Shown: positions 19,046 through 29,027, counted from the stretch's first letter. The stretch is DNA of 57,638 nt from Pseudomonadota bacterium (GCA_030535425.1 JAUNHQ010000011.1:1-57638), one strand, 5' to 3'. The notes: generated by a model not told the origin, from the letters alone. Numbers and translations are program-made.

Positions 19046-20263
19046 TCACACCGCGCGGGGTTTGACCTGGGCGGCGGCGCGCGTGGCCTTGTCGCGGGCG
19101 CGGGCCAGGTCTGCGTCATGCGCCAAGGCCACGCCCATGCGGCGCTTGGCAAAGCTTTCGGGCTTGCCGAACAGGCGCAGGTCGGTGCCAGGCTCGCGCA
19201 GGGCGTCGGCCACGCCGTCAAAGGCAATGCCTGCCGCGTCCACGCCGCCGTAGATGACGGCGCTGGCGCCGGGGGTTTTCAAGGCCGTGTCCACGGGCAG
19301 GCCGAGGATGGCGCGCGCGTGCAGCTCAAATTCGCTTTGCCATTGCGTGACCAGCGTGACCAGGCCGGTGTCGTGCGGGCGGGGGCTGACTTCGCTGAAC
19401 CACACCTGGTCGCCCTTGACGAACAGTTCCACGCCAAACAGGCCCAGGCCGCCCAGGTTGTCGGTAACGGCGCGGGCAATGCGCTGGGCTTCGGCCAGGG
19501 CCGCCTCGCTCATGGGCTGGGGCTGCCAGCTTTGCACGTAGTCGCCGCTGACTTGCAGGTGGCCGATGGGGGCGCAGAAGTGGGTTTCGGTCTGCCCGCT
19601 GGCGCCCAGCGCGCGCACCGTGAGCAGGGTGATTTCGTAGTCAAAGTCGATGAAGCCTTCGACGATGACGCGGCCCTTGTCCACGCGCCCGCCTTGCAGG
19701 GCGGCCTGCCAGGCGGGGGCCACGTCTTGCGGGCCGCTCAACTTGCTTTGGCCCTTGCCGCTGCTGCTCATGACGGGTTTGACGATGCAGGGGTAGCCAA
19801 TGCCTGGGGCGCTGCCGTCGCCGTCAATGGCCGCTTGCAGGGCGGCTTGCGAGTCGCAAAAGGCGTAGGCGCTGGTGGGCAGGCCCAGGGTTTCGGCGGC
19901 CAGGCGGCGGATGCCTTCGCGGTCCATGGTCAGGCGGGCGGCGCGGGCGGTGGGGATGACGCGCACCAGCCCTTGCGCTTCCAGCTTTTCCAGCACGTCG
20001 GTGGCAATGGCCTCGATCTCGGGCACGACCAGGTGCGGGCGCTCTTGGCGGATGAGGGCTTCAAGCTGGGCCGCATCGCTCATGGCAATGGTGCGGGCGT
20101 GGTGGGCCACTTGTTGGCCGGGGGCGTTGCCGTAGCGGTCAACGGCGATGGTTTCCACGCCCAGGCGTTGCAGGGCGATGAGCACTTCCTTGCCCAGCTC
20201 GCCGCTGCCCAGCAGCATGACGCGGGTGGCCGATGGAGACAAAGGGGTGCCGAGTGTGGTCAT
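19046..20263 (-). CDS. purT: Formate-dependent phosphoribosylglycinamide formyltransferase
   Basis: A 405-residue ATP-grasp enzyme: N-terminal [21 protein letters not shown], a central ATP-grasp region with [12 protein letters not shown], and metal-binding [10 protein letters not shown] and [10 protein letters not shown]. PurT makes formyl-GAR from GAR, formate and ATP in purine synthesis, independent of folate. The frame is open to 20284, but AGGAAAG precedes the ATG at 20263 by 9 nt. yqiA follows directly. Confidence 0.95.
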   Translation of the reverse strand: MTTLGTPLSPSATRVMLLGSGELGKEVLIALQRLGVETIAVDRYGNAPGQQVAHHARTIAMSDAAQLEALIRQERPHLVVPEIEAIATDVLEKLEAQGLVRVIPTARAARLTMDREGIRRLAAETLGLPTSAYAFCDSQAALQAAIDGDGSAPGIGYPCIVKPVMSSSGKGQSKLSGPQDVAPAWQAALQGGRVDKGRVIVEGFIDFDYEITLLTVRALGASGQTETHFCAPIGHLQVSGDYVQSWQPQPMSEAALAEAQRIARAVTDNLGGLGLFGVELFVKGDQVWFSEVSPRPHDTGLVTLVTQWQSEFELHARAILGLPVDTALKTPGASAVIYGGVDAAGIAFDGVADALREPGTDLRLFGKPESFAKRRMGVALAHDADLARARDKATRAAAQVKPRAV

Positions 20264-20291
20264 GGTGCTGCGCTTTCCTGCCATGTGTCAA

Positions 20292-20346
20292 CTATTGTTT
20301 TGATAGCTGCTTGCGCTTGTCTATTAAGCGCAAACGGCCTTTTTGT
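20292..20346 (+). repeat. Dispersed repeat, copy between psd and purT
   Basis: CTATTGTTTTGATAGCTGCTTGCGCTT, then a loop and AAGCGCAAACGGCCTTTTTG. The 8-bp stem TTGCGCTT/AAGCGCAA is perfect, as in the groES-groEL copy. It is antisense to both flanking genes, so its T tract is not positioned to end their transcription. Confidence 0.85.
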
Positions 20347-20357
20347 TCTAGATTTTT

Positions 20358-21218
20358 TTAACCCAGTGCCCGGCCCATCATCTGCCCCATGCGCACGGGG
20401 CCGCCGGGCGCCCAGGCGGGGTTGAACCTCAGCGTGCCGTGCGGCCACAGCAGCACGACGGTGGAGCCAAGCAGAAAGCGGCCCATTTCATCGCCCTGCG
20501 CCAGTTGCACGCCTGGCGTTTCATCGTTTTCGTCGTAATACCAGCTGGTCACTTCCTGGCCGCGCGGCGGGTTCACCACGCCGTGCCACACGGTGGCCAT
20601 GCTGCCGACGATGGTGGCCCCCACCAGCACCAGCACGAAGGGGCCGCGCACGGTGTCGAACACGCACACCACGCGCTCGTTGCGGGCAAACAGGCCGGGC
20701 ACGCCGCGCGCGGTGGCGGGGTTGACGCTGAACAGCTCGCCCGGCACGTAGCTCATGCGCAGCAGCCGCCCGGCGCAGGGCATGTGGATGCGGTGGTAGT
20801 CGCGCGGGCTGAGGTACAGGGTGGCGAACTGGCCGTCGTCAAACTGCGCGGCCAGTTCCGCATCACCTGCGAGCAAGGCAGTGGCGCTGTAGTGGTGGCC
20901 CTTGGCCTGGAAGATCTGCCCGCGCTCAATGGGGCCGAACTGGCTGATGGCCCCATCCACCGGGCACACGTAGTCGGCCTGCGCCAGCGGGCGCGCGCCT
21001 TCGCGCAAGGGGCGGGTGAAGAAGTCGTTGAAGCTGGCGTAGCTGGTGATGTCGGGGTTGGCGGCTTCGCTCATGTCCACGCCGTAGCGGGCCACGAAGC
21101 GGCGGATGGCCGCGTGCGTGAGATCCCCCAGGCGGGCGCTGGCCGCACGCCCGGCCAGTTCGGTCAAAAGCCGCTTGGGCAGCAGGTATTGGGGCAGGAC
21201 GGCAAGGCGGTCAGACAT
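20358..21218 (-). CDS. psd: Phosphatidylserine decarboxylase proenzyme
   Basis: A 286-residue protein with the autocleavage motif LGST at about 250-253 (GRFLLGSTVVLLWP). Serinolysis before the Ser forms the pyruvoyl group of the alpha chain. Other conserved segments are ASFNDFFTRPLREGARP, CPVDGAI and YLSPRDYHRIHMP. It makes phosphatidylethanolamine at the inner membrane. The start and length match E. coli Psd (322 residues, longer at the C-terminus) and beta homologues. Confidence 0.96.
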   Translation of the reverse strand: MSDRLAVLPQYLLPKRLLTELAGRAASARLGDLTHAAIRRFVARYGVDMSEAANPDITSYASFNDFFTRPLREGARPLAQADYVCPVDGAISQFGPIERGQIFQAKGHHYSATALLAGDAELAAQFDDGQFATLYLSPRDYHRIHMPCAGRLLRMSYVPGELFSVNPATARGVPGLFARNERVVCVFDTVRGPFVLVLVGATIVGSMATVWHGVVNPPRGQEVTSWYYDENDETPGVQLAQGDEMGRFLLGSTVVLLWPHGTLRFNPAWAPGGPVRMGQMMGRALG

Positions 21219-21303
21219 GGGGTGAAAGCGGTCAAGAAGGCGTATGACGTGAAAAGCGTTGAGAGCGAAAGGGCGCGCCCAGGCGCCTGGCGCGCCATGC
21301 CCG

Positions 21304-22005
21304 TCATGCCGGCTGGCCGATGGTCAAGGCGATCTCGCCCACGCCGTCGATGCCCCCGGTGATCTGGTCGCCCGGCTGCACCGCGCCCACGCCTTCGGGC
21401 GTGCCGGTGTAGATCAGATCGCCTGGCTGCAGGTGGTAGTACTGCGACAGGTTGGCCACGACTTCGGGCACGCGCCAGATCATGTCTTGCAGCAGGCCGT
21501 CCTGGCGCGTCTGTCCGTTGACGGCCAGGTGAATGCGGCCGGCCTGAGGATGGCCAATCTGGCTGGCCGGGCGCAGCGGGCTGATGACGGCAGCGTTCTC
21601 AAAGTCCTTGCCAAACGCCCAGGGACGGCCCATTTGCTTGGCGGCGTTTTGCAAATCGCGCCGCGTCATGTCCAGCCCGCAGGCATAGCCCCACACGCAG
21701 GCCAGCGCCTGCTGCGGCGACACCCGAAAAGCCGGCTGGCCGATGGCGATGACCAGCTCCATCTCGTAATGCAGGTTTTGCGTGCCGGGCGGATAGGGCA
21801 CCGTGGCACCGCTGGGCACCAGCGCGGCGGGGGTTTTGTTGAAATAAAACGGCGGCTCGCGGTCAGGGTCGGCCCCCATTTCGCGCGCGTGCGCCGCGTA
21901 GTTGCGGCCCACGCAGAAGATGCGCGCCACGGCGTAGTGCTGGCCGCTGCCATGCACGGGCACGGCAGCCTGTGGGGCGGGGGGGAAAACGTAGTCGGGG
22001 TTCAT
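21304..22005 (-). CDS. Fumarylacetoacetate-hydrolase-family protein
   Basis: A 233-residue single FAH domain beginning MNPDYVFPPAP. It has IFCVGRNYAAHAREMG near residue 30, the metal-binding LHYEMELVIAIG around residue 75, GYACGLDMTRRDLQ and IYTGTPEGVGAVQPGD. Members are hydrolases or isomerases of acylpyruvates (for example oxaloacetate decarboxylase or fumarylpyruvate hydrolase); the substrate cannot be chosen here. The open frame continues 37 codons upstream without family similarity. It diverges from the 3-hydroxybutyryl-CoA dehydrogenase gene. Confidence 0.9.
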   Translation of the reverse strand: MNPDYVFPPAPQAAVPVHGSGQHYAVARIFCVGRNYAAHAREMGADPDREPPFYFNKTPAALVPSGATVPYPPGTQNLHYEMELVIAIGQPAFRVSPQQALACVWGYACGLDMTRRDLQNAAKQMGRPWAFGKDFENAAVISPLRPASQIGHPQAGRIHLAVNGQTRQDGLLQDMIWRVPEVVANLSQYYHLQPGDLIYTGTPEGVGAVQPGDQITGGIDGVGEIALTIGQPA

Positions 22006-22137
22006 AGGCGTGCATTGTCCACTCGTTACCATCAGATGCTGGCACGGCGGGCGCCTGGGCTGTGTCCTCATCCCGCGCATGCCCGCCGCGCCGGTTTCAC
22101 AACGACAACTCTGCACAAGCTAAACGGAGATTTGCAA

Positions 22138-22992
22138 ATGAACATCAGCACCGTCGGCATCGTGGGCGCGGGCACCATGGGCAACGGCATTGCACAGGCG
22201 TGCGCTGTCAAGGGTATTCAAGTGGTCATGGTGGACATTGCCCAGGCCGCCGTGGACAAGGGCCTGGCCACCATCGGCAAAAGCCTGGACCGCCTGATCG
22301 CCAAGGACAAGATGACCGAGGCCGACAAGACTGCCGCACTGGGCCGCATCAAGGGCAGCACCAGCTATGACGATCTGAAAAGCGCGCAGCTGGTGATCGA
22401 GGCGGCCACCGAAAACCACGAGCTGAAGAACAAGATCCTCAAGCAGCTCGACGGCCTGCTGGCGCCTGAGGTCATCATCGCCACCAACACCTCTTCCATC
22501 TCCATCACCCAGCTGGCCGCCGTAACCAGCCGCCCCGACAAGTTCGTGGGCATGCATTTTTTCAACCCCGTGCCCATGATGGCGCTGGTGGAAATCATCC
22601 GCGGCCTGCAAACCAGCGATGCCACGCACGACGCGGTGAAAGCCCTGGCTGAGGCGCTGGGCAAGTCGCCCATCACGGTGAAGAACGCACCGGGCTTTGT
22701 GGTCAACCGCATTCTGGTGCCCATGATCAACGAAGCCTTTTTCGTGCTGGCCGAAGGGCTGGCCACGCCAGAGGACATTGACGCCGGCATGAAGCTGGGC
22801 TGCAACCACCCGATTGGCCCGCTGGCGCTGGCCGACATGATTGGGCTGGACGTGTGCCTGGCCGTGATGGAGGTGTACCTGAACGAGTTTGGCGACAGCA
22901 AATACCGCCCCTGCCCGTTGCTGCGCGAATACGTGGCCGCCGGCCATCTGGGCCGCAAAACCGGGCGCGGCGTGTACGACTACGCCAAGTAA
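22138..22992 (+). CDS. 3-hydroxybutyryl-CoA dehydrogenase
   Basis: A 284-residue enzyme with an N-terminal Rossmann motif VGIVGAGTMGNGIAQACA. The catalytic His and Asn region is VGMHFFNPVPMMALVEII near 137-153, and the C-terminal domain has GFVVNRILVPMINEAF and IGPLALADMIGLD. It interconverts acetoacetyl-CoA and 3-hydroxybutyryl-CoA with NAD(P)H, in fatty-acid or polyhydroxybutyrate metabolism. GGAGA lies 7 nt before the ATG at 22138; the longer open frame upstream overlaps the divergent FAH gene and is not coding. Confidence 0.95.
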   Translation: MNISTVGIVGAGTMGNGIAQACAVKGIQVVMVDIAQAAVDKGLATIGKSLDRLIAKDKMTEADKTAALGRIKGSTSYDDLKSAQLVIEAATENHELKNKILKQLDGLLAPEVIIATNTSSISITQLAAVTSRPDKFVGMHFFNPVPMMALVEIIRGLQTSDATHDAVKALAEALGKSPITVKNAPGFVVNRILVPMINEAFFVLAEGLATPEDIDAGMKLGCNHPIGPLALADMIGLDVCLAVMEVYLNEFGDSKYRPCPLLREYVAAGHLGRKTGRGVYDYAK

Positions 22993-23071
22993 GCCCCGCC
23001 ACCGCGCGGCCTGCCCGCAGACGCCGCGCAGGCGGCCCGCCCCTGCCAGCATGCAGAGCGGGTCGCCAAAT

Positions 23072-23128
23072 GCTATTTATTCAATAGCGCAAATCCCTTT
23101 AAATAAGCGCGCAAAAGGCCTTTTTCAC
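23072..23128 (+). repeat. Dispersed AT-rich repeat, copy between convergent genes
   Basis: GCTATTTATTCAATAGCGC, then AAATCCCTTTAAATAAGCGCGC and AAAAGGCCTTTTTCAC. It lies between the ends of the dehydrogenase and the Lrp gene. AAAAGGCCTTTT is itself palindromic and could help end transcription. Confidence 0.8.
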
Positions 23129-23155
23129 TATGCGCCCAAAAGGCTCCATCTGCGC

Positions 23156-23650
23156 TCACGCACCATCCGCCCGCAGCGGCACCGCCGTATCGAACTTGGC
23201 GCGGCGCGTCGCAAAGAAAACGCGCACGTTGCGCACATTGGCATCCTGGGTAAACAGGCGCTCAGACAGCGCCTGCCAAGCCGGCATGTCGGGCACGCGC
23301 ACCACCAGCACGAAATCCGGCCCCGACGAAACGCGGTAGCACTGGCGCACGGCACGCTCGCGCACGGCGCGCTGCTCAAACGCCTGCATGTGCTCCGCCC
23401 CCTGCCGGTCGAGCGACACCTCGGCAATAGCCGTCAAACCGTGACCCTGCACCTCGGCCACCCGGTTCTCATCCAGCAAAGCCACCTGCGCGGCAATCAA
23501 GCCCGCTTCGCGCAGCCGCCGCACCCGCCGCAGCGCCGTAGGCGGCGAGACATGCACCCGCTCAGCCAGCACCTGGTTGGCCAAGGCGGCATCACGTTGC
23601 AACTCGGCCAAGATGGCCCAGTCTGCGCTGTCAAATTCCAAATTACCCAT
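23156..23650 (-). CDS. Lrp/AsnC-family transcriptional regulator
   Basis: A 164-residue protein with an N-terminal helix-turn-helix (LANQVLAERVHVSPPTALRRVRRLREAGLI, about residues 23-52) and a C-terminal RAM/AsnC ligand-binding domain with VSSGPDFVLVVRVPDM. Such regulators sense amino acids as octamers. It diverges from glmS across an AT-rich 132-bp region, so autoregulation and a role at glmS are possible. The nearby target is inferred only from position. Confidence 0.9.
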   Translation of the reverse strand: MGNLEFDSADWAILAELQRDAALANQVLAERVHVSPPTALRRVRRLREAGLIAAQVALLDENRVAEVQGHGLTAIAEVSLDRQGAEHMQAFEQRAVRERAVRQCYRVSSGPDFVLVVRVPDMPAWQALSERLFTQDANVRNVRVFFATRRAKFDTAVPLRADGA

Positions 23651-23782
23651 ATATAAGAAATTTTATTTCAATCCAATTGATTACAGACTGCACATTTCAT
23701 TTTTATATCTATTTTGATCTTTTATTTCCTTCTCTCTGCGTAGCATCACGGCCAAACCCAAGAGAAAGGCAGAAGATTCCTT
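23651..23782. promoter_or_regulatory. AT-rich divergent promoter region of the Lrp regulator and glmS
   Basis: This 132-bp interval is far richer in A and T than its surroundings. It contains an inverted repeat GAAAT, TTT, ATTTC at 23657-23669, next to the Lrp start, and several TATA-like hexamers (such as TATATC at 23704-23709). Lrp proteins prefer AT-rich imperfect palindromes. No promoter can be fixed with confidence. Confidence 0.45.
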
Positions 23783-25681
23783 ATGTGTGGCATTGTGGGC
23801 GCCGTGGCGGCGCATGACATCGTTCCCGTGCTGGTGCAAGGCTTGCAGCGGCTGGAATACCGGGGCTATGACTCCTGCGGCGTGGCCGTGCACACCGCCG
23901 GGCTCAACCCGGCCCAGCCCGCTGGCAGCCTGCAGCGCGCGCGCGGCATTGCCCGCGTGGCCGATTTGGCGGCGCAATGCACGCGCGAGGGCGTGCAGGG
24001 CCTGACCGGCATTGCCCACACCCGCTGGGCCACGCACGGCGCCCCGGCGGTGGACAACGCGCACCCGCACTTCAGCATGGGCTCGCACGGCGGACAGACC
24101 CGCGACGACGCGCAGGCCCGCGTGACGCTGGTGCACAACGGCATCATCGAAAACCACGAAGAGCTGCGCGCCGAGCTGCAAGCACGCGGCTACCACTTTG
24201 CCAGCCAGACGGACACCGAAGTCATCGTCCACCTGATCGACAGCCTGTACGAAGGCGACTTGCTGCACGCCGTGCGCGCGGCCGTGCAGCGCCTGCGCGG
24301 CAGCTACGCCATTGCCGTGCTGCACCGCGACGAGCCGCAGCGCCTGGTGGGCGCGCGCGAAGGCTCGCCCCTGGTGCTGGGCCTGGGGGCCGACGGCAGC
24401 AACTACCTGGCCAGCGACGCCATGGCCCTGGCCGGAGTGACGGACCAGATCCTGTACCTGGAAGACGGCGACGTGGCCGACGTGCAGCGCAGCAAATACT
24501 GGGTAGAAGACCGCGCCGGCCAGCGCGCCCAGCGCGCGGTGAAAACCGTGCTGGCCATTGGCGGCGCGGCCGAGCTCGGGCCCTACCAGCACTACATGCA
24601 AAAAGAAATCTTCGAGCAGCCCCGCGCCATTGGCGACACGCTGGAAGGCGTGCAGGCCGTCACCCCCGCGCTGTTTGAAGCCGGCGGGCGCGAAGGCGCC
24701 GATGCCGCCGACACCTTTGCCGCCGTGGACCGCGTGCTCATCCTGGCCTGCGGCACCAGCTATTACGCCGGCTGCGTGGCACGCGACTGGATCGAAGCCG
24801 TGGCGGGCCTGCCCTGTCAGGTGGAAATCGCCAGCGAATACCGCTACCGCACCAGCGTGCCGCACCCTGCCACGCTGGTGGTCACCATCAGCCAAAGCGG
24901 CGAAACCGCCGACACCCTGGCCGCGCTGCGCCATGCGCAAAGCCTGGGCATGCGCCACACCCTCACCGTGTGCAACGTGGCCACCAGCGCCATGGTGCGC
25001 GAATGCCAGCTGGCCTACCTCACCCGCGCGGGGGTGGAAATCGGCGTGGCCAGCACCAAGGCCTTCACCACGCAGCTGGCCGGGCTGTTCTTGCTGACCC
25101 TGGCGCTGGCCAAGGCGCGCCAGCGCCTGAGCGCCGAGCAAGAAGCCCAGCACCTCAAAGCCATGCGCCACCTGCCCGTGGCCCTGCAAGCCGTGCTGGC
25201 GCTGGAGCCGCAGCTGATGCACTGGGCCGAGCAATTCGCCAGCAAGGAAAACGCCTTGTTCCTGGGCCGCGGCCTGCACTACCCCATTGCGCAAGAAGGC
25301 GCGCTCAAGCTCAAGGAAATCAGCTACATCCACGCCGAGGCGTACGCGGCAGGCGAGCTCAAGCACGGCCCGCTGGCGCTGGTGACCAGCGCCATGCCCG
25401 TGGTCACCGTCGCCCCCAACGACGCGCTGCTGGAAAAGCTCAAAAGCAATCTGCAGGAAGTGCGCGCGCGCGGCGGCGTGCTGTACGTGCTGGCCGACGC
25501 GGGCACGCACATCGACACCAGCGAAGGCCTGCACGTGATCCGCATGCCCGAGCACTACGGCCTGCTCTCGCCCATCCTGCACGCCGTGCCGCTGCAACTG
25601 CTGGCCTACCACACCGCCTTGGCGCGCGGCACCGACGTGGACAAGCCCCGCAACCTGGCCAAGAGTGTGACGGTGGAGTAA
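23783..25681 (+). CDS. glmS: Glutamine--fructose-6-phosphate aminotransferase (isomerising)
   Basis: A 632-residue enzyme with Cys2 as the N-terminal nucleophile (MCGIVGAVA). It has a GATase-II domain (residues 1-235, with HTRWATHG and [10 protein letters not shown]), two SIS domains (about 300-440 and 480-620; [22 protein letters not shown]) and the C-terminal [13 protein letters not shown]. It makes glucosamine-6-phosphate for peptidoglycan and LPS. Slightly longer than E. coli GlmS (609) because of extra residues in the first domain. No glmS ribozyme is expected or seen. Confidence 0.97.
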   Translation: MCGIVGAVAAHDIVPVLVQGLQRLEYRGYDSCGVAVHTAGLNPAQPAGSLQRARGIARVADLAAQCTREGVQGLTGIAHTRWATHGAPAVDNAHPHFSMGSHGGQTRDDAQARVTLVHNGIIENHEELRAELQARGYHFASQTDTEVIVHLIDSLYEGDLLHAVRAAVQRLRGSYAIAVLHRDEPQRLVGAREGSPLVLGLGADGSNYLASDAMALAGVTDQILYLEDGDVADVQRSKYWVEDRAGQRAQRAVKTVLAIGGAAELGPYQHYMQKEIFEQPRAIGDTLEGVQAVTPALFEAGGREGADAADTFAAVDRVLILACGTSYYAGCVARDWIEAVAGLPCQVEIASEYRYRTSVPHPATLVVTISQSGETADTLAALRHAQSLGMRHTLTVCNVATSAMVRECQLAYLTRAGVEIGVASTKAFTTQLAGLFLLTLALAKARQRLSAEQEAQHLKAMRHLPVALQAVLALEPQLMHWAEQFASKENALFLGRGLHYPIAQEGALKLKEISYIHAEAYAAGELKHGPLALVTSAMPVVTVAPNDALLEKLKSNLQEVRARGGVLYVLADAGTHIDTSEGLHVIRMPEHYGLLSPILHAVPLQLLAYHTALARGTDVDKPRNLAKSVTVE

Positions 25682-25712
25682 GCCTGCGAAAACAGGCCAT
25701 CGCCTGCCGCGT

Positions 25713-26861
25713 TTACACCGCCTTCCGCGCCTTGGACACCGACAGCAGCATCCCCAGCGCCAGCCCCAGCGTGACCATGGCTGTGCCGCCATAGCTGATG
25801 AAAGGCAGCGGCACCCCCACCACGGGCAGGATGCCGCTGACCATGCCCATGTTCACGAAGGCGTAAGTGAAAAAGATGGTGGACAGCGCCGCAGCCAGCA
25901 GGCGCGCAAACAGCGTGGTGCCCTCGGCGGCAATGAACAGCCCGCGCAGAATGAGAAAGATGAAGCCAGCCATCAGCACCAGGTTGCCCACCAGGCCGAA
26001 TTCCTCGGAATAGGCGGCGAAGATGAAATCGGTGGTGCGCTCGGGGATGAATTCCAGATGCGTTTGCGTGCCCTGCATGAAGCCTTTGCCGTGCAGGCCG
26101 CCGGAGCCAATGGCGATCATGCCTTGCAGTATGTGAAAGCCCTTGCCCAGTGGGTCGCGAGCGGGGTCCAGCAATGTGCATACGCGCTGGCGCTGGTATT
26201 CGTGCAGCACGTACCAGTCCACGCCATCCACGCACAGCTCGTCGCCAAATACCACGATCAGCACCAGCCCCAGCGCCGCCAGAATGACCGGCGGCAGCAC
26301 CAGCTTCCAAGGCAGCCCGGCAAAAAAAATGACTGCCAGCCCAGACGCCAGCACCAGCAGCGAGGTGCCCAGGTCTGGCTGCTTCAGGATCAGCCCCACG
26401 GGCAGCGCCAGCAGTGCGAAAGCCACGGCAAAGTCCAGCGCGCGCGTTTGCCCCTCGCGCCGATGGAACCACCAGGCCAACATCAGCGGCGTGGCAATCT
26501 TCAGCAGTTCGCTGGGCTGGATGACCACCCCCACATTGACCCAGCGCTGCGCGCCCTTTTTGGTAATGCCAAACAGCGCCACCGCCACCAGCAGCGCCAC
26601 ACCCAGCGCGTACAGCGGCACGGCCATGCTCATCAGCCGCTGCGGCGGCACCTGCGCCACCACGAACATGATGCCCCCGGCAATCAGCATGTTGCGCCCG
26701 TGGTCGGCAAAGCGCGTGCCGTGATCGAAGCCCGACGAGTACATGGCCATCAGCCCCATGCCGCACAGCAGCAGCACAGCCAGCAGCAGCCAATAATCAA
26801 ACCCGCGCAAAAAAGGCAGCACGCGCTGCCACAACGGGGGTTTATCAAACACAACAGCCAT
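25713..26861 (-). CDS. rodA: Rod-shape-determining protein RodA (SEDS glycosyltransferase)
   Basis: A 382-residue polytopic protein with about 10 helices and SEDS motifs: GRGTRF-equivalent segments are replaced here by HGTRFADHGRNML, then VNVGVVIQPSELLKIATPLMLAWW, LQGMIAIGSGGLHGKGF, FIPERTTDFIFA and PLPFISYGGTAM near the C-terminus. RodA polymerises lipid II with PBP2 during elongation. mreBCD and mrdA, its usual neighbours, are absent here: a LysE-family gene lies upstream in the opposite direction and glmS converges. Confidence 0.95.
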   Translation of the reverse strand: MAVVFDKPPLWQRVLPFLRGFDYWLLLAVLLLCGMGLMAMYSSGFDHGTRFADHGRNMLIAGGIMFVVAQVPPQRLMSMAVPLYALGVALLVAVALFGITKKGAQRWVNVGVVIQPSELLKIATPLMLAWWFHRREGQTRALDFAVAFALLALPVGLILKQPDLGTSLLVLASGLAVIFFAGLPWKLVLPPVILAALGLVLIVVFGDELCVDGVDWYVLHEYQRQRVCTLLDPARDPLGKGFHILQGMIAIGSGGLHGKGFMQGTQTHLEFIPERTTDFIFAAYSEEFGLVGNLVLMAGFIFLILRGLFIAAEGTTLFARLLAAALSTIFFTYAFVNMGMVSGILPVVGVPLPFISYGGTAMVTLGLALGMLLSVSKARKAV

Positions 26862-27006
26862 GCGCGATTATCGCCAGCCCCTGCCACCGCATCACCTGGC
26901 TGACCGCTGGCCGCCGCCCAGCGGCTGCGCCCATACCGGGCGACAATCCCAGGCGCGGCGCGACGGGCGCCGCTGTCATTGCCAGGCCTGACCATCGCCG
27001 CTGCCC

Positions 27007-27657
27007 ATGCCCTCACTGGATACCTCACTCGCCTTTTTCGCCACCGCTTTCATGCTCGCGCTCGCGCCTGGGCCTGACAACCTGTTCGTGCTCATGCAGT
27101 CGGCCACGGGCGGTCGGCGCGTGGGTTTTGCCGTGGTGTGCGGCCTGATGATCGGCGTGCTGGTGCACACCCTGGCCGTTGCCCTGGGTCTGGCGGCGGT
27201 ATTTGCCGCCTCGGCCACGGCCTTTACGGCTCTCAAGCTGGCTGGCGCGGCCTATCTGCTGTATCTGGCCTGGGGCGCCTGGCACGCGCCCGCCATGCAG
27301 GCAGAGCAGCTGCCAGACGCCAGCCACGCTGGCGCGCAGGCGGCTCACACGCCCTGGCATCGGCTCGTGCTGCGCGGGGTGTTCATGAACCTGACCAACC
27401 CCAAGGTGGTGCTGTTCTTCCTGGCCCTGCTGCCGCAGTTCGTGCAGCCTGGGCGCGGGCCGGTGGGCACGCAAATCCTGTGGCTGGGCCTGATCTTCAT
27501 CGCCGCAGCCTCGCTGGTGTTTAGCGCCGTGGTGCTGGCCGCCAGCGCGCTGCGCACGCGGCTGCTGGGCTCGGCCAAAGCGCAGCGCCTGCTCAACCGT
27601 GTCACCGCCCTCGTCTTCGTGGGCCTGGCCGCACGCCTGGCACTGGCCACGCGCTAA
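27007..27657 (+). CDS. LysE/RhtB-family amino-acid exporter
   Basis: A 216-residue inner-membrane protein with about six hydrophobic segments and family motifs [25 protein letters not shown] near residue 18 and [23 protein letters not shown] near 125. Members export amino acids or related metabolites by proton antiport; the substrate is unknown. It diverges from rodA and ends 10 bp before cca, so they are probably cotranscribed. Confidence 0.9.
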   Translation: MPSLDTSLAFFATAFMLALAPGPDNLFVLMQSATGGRRVGFAVVCGLMIGVLVHTLAVALGLAAVFAASATAFTALKLAGAAYLLYLAWGAWHAPAMQAEQLPDASHAGAQAAHTPWHRLVLRGVFMNLTNPKVVLFFLALLPQFVQPGRGPVGTQILWLGLIFIAAASLVFSAVVLAASALRTRLLGSAKAQRLLNRVTALVFVGLAARLALATR

Positions 27658-27667
27658 GGAGCGCACC

Positions 27668-28945
27668 ATGCAAATCTACATGGTCGGCGGCGCCGTGCGC
27701 GACAAGCTGCTGGGCCTGCCCGTGCAAGACCGCGACTGGGTGGTGGTCGGCGCCACCCCCGAAGACATGACCGCCCAAGGCTTCGTGCCCGTGGGCAAAG
27801 ACTTTCCCGTCTTCTTGCACCCGCACACACACGAGGAATACGCCCTGGCCCGCACCGAACGCAAAAGCGGCCAGGGCTACCGGGGCTTCACCGTCTTTGC
27901 CAGCCCCGAGGTGACGCTGGAGCAAGACCTGGCCCGGCGTGATCTCACTATCAATTCCATAGCTGCTTGCGCGGACTGGGAGGGCGCCAGCGCCCCAAAA
28001 GGCCTTGAAAGCCGCCTGATCGACCCCTACGGCGGCCTGCGTGACTTGCGCGCCAAAGTGCTGCGCCACGTCACCGACGCCTTTCGCGAAGACCCCGTGC
28101 GCATCCTGCGCCTGGCGCGCTTTGCCGCGCGCTTTCACGACTTTGCCATTGCCCCCGAAACCCTGGCCCTCATGCGCCAGATGGTCGCCGCAGGCGAGGC
28201 CGACCACCTGGTGCCCGAGCGCGTGTGGCAAGAACTGGCGCGCGGGCTGATGCAGCCCCAACCCGCGCGCATGTTCACCGTGCTGCGCGACTGCGGCGCC
28301 CTGGCCGTGCTGCTGCCTGAGCTGGACCGCCTGTGGGGCGTGCCCCAGCGCGCCGAATACCACCCTGAAATAGACACCGGCACCCACGTGATGATGGTGC
28401 TGAACATGGCCGCGCGGCTGCACGCCCCGCTGCCCGTGCGCTGGGCCTGCCTGATGCACGATCTGGGCAAAGGCACCACCGCCGCCAACGTGCTGCCGCG
28501 CCACCTGGGGCACGAACAGCGCAGTGCAGACCTGGCCCGCGCCGTGGCCCAGCGCCTGCGCGTGCCCGCCGACTGCGCCGAACTGGCCGACGTGGTGGCG
28601 CGCGAGCACGGCCACATCCACCGCAGCGGCCAGCTGCATGCCGCCGCCCTGGTGCGCCTGCTGGAGCGCTGCGACGCCTTCCGCAAACCCGAACGCTTTG
28701 CCCAAGTGCTGCTGGCCTGCGAATGCGACGCGCGCGGCCGCCAGGGCTTTGAAGACAGCACCTACCCCCAGCACCCGCGCCTGCTGGCCGCCCTGGCCGC
28801 CGCGCAGGCCGTGGCCACCGCCCCCGTGGCCCGCGCCGCCCAGGCCCGCGGCGCGCGCGGCGAAGCCATTGGCGCGGCCATTGCCCAGGCGCGCGCGCAA
28901 GCCGTGAACCAGTGGCTGCACGAGCCGCCAGCCACCAGCGGCTAG
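27668..28945 (+). CDS. cca: Multifunctional CCA protein (tRNA nucleotidyltransferase)
   Basis: A 425-residue protein beginning [18 protein letters not shown], with the nucleotidyltransferase acids in [10 protein letters not shown] near residue 21 and [10 protein letters not shown] near 90-99. Between that motif and [10 protein letters not shown] lies an insertion of about 17 residues that coincides with a dispersed repeat copy. A C-terminal HD phosphohydrolase domain has [10 protein letters not shown] near 262. It adds and repairs the 3' CCA of tRNAs. AAGGAG lies 6 nt before the ATG. Length exceeds E. coli Cca (412) by about the size of the insertion. Confidence 0.96.
   Translation: MQIYMVGGAVRDKLLGLPVQDRDWVVVGATPEDMTAQGFVPVGKDFPVFLHPHTHEEYALARTERKSGQGYRGFTVFASPEVTLEQDLARRDLTINSIAACADWEGASAPKGLESRLIDPYGGLRDLRAKVLRHVTDAFREDPVRILRLARFAARFHDFAIAPETLALMRQMVAAGEADHLVPERVWQELARGLMQPQPARMFTVLRDCGALAVLLPELDRLWGVPQRAEYHPEIDTGTHVMMVLNMAARLHAPLPVRWACLMHDLGKGTTAANVLPRHLGHEQRSADLARAVAQRLRVPADCAELADVVAREHGHIHRSGQLHAAALVRLLERCDAFRKPERFAQVLLACECDARGRQGFEDSTYPQHPRLLAALAAAQAVATAPVARAAQARGARGEAIGAAIAQARAQAVNQWLHEPPATSG
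27948..28006 (+). repeat. Dispersed repeat copy inside cca (in frame)
   Basis: CTATCAATTCCATAGCTGCTTGCGC, a GC-rich spacer with GGCGCCAGCGCC, then AAAAGGCCTTG. All three blocks of the family consensus appear in order with normal spacing. The copy is translated into the segment around [16 protein letters not shown], between the conserved [10 protein letters not shown] and IDPYGG motifs. Confidence 0.7.
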
Positions 28946-29027
28946 GGCACATGGCGCGCCCACAAGCACCCAGCCACAGCCCCCAGCGCAGCCCCAGTCA
29001 CAGCCCTGGGTGCCCGCTACCTGGGCC

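Noticed and set aside
20292-20346. Repeat hairpin as terminator of psd
   Set aside because: The hairpin's T run is on the plus strand, while psd and purT are transcribed on minus. On minus the stem is not followed by T.
21259-22137. In-frame upstream extension of the 3-hydroxybutyryl-CoA dehydrogenase
   Set aside because: It is antisense to the FAH-family gene. The conserved Rossmann start and the ribosome-binding site place the real start at 22138.
23783-23850. glmS ribozyme or riboswitch upstream of glmS
   Set aside because: The 132-bp leader is AT-rich without the ribozyme's conserved paired regions, and the ribozyme is mainly found in Gram-positive bacteria.
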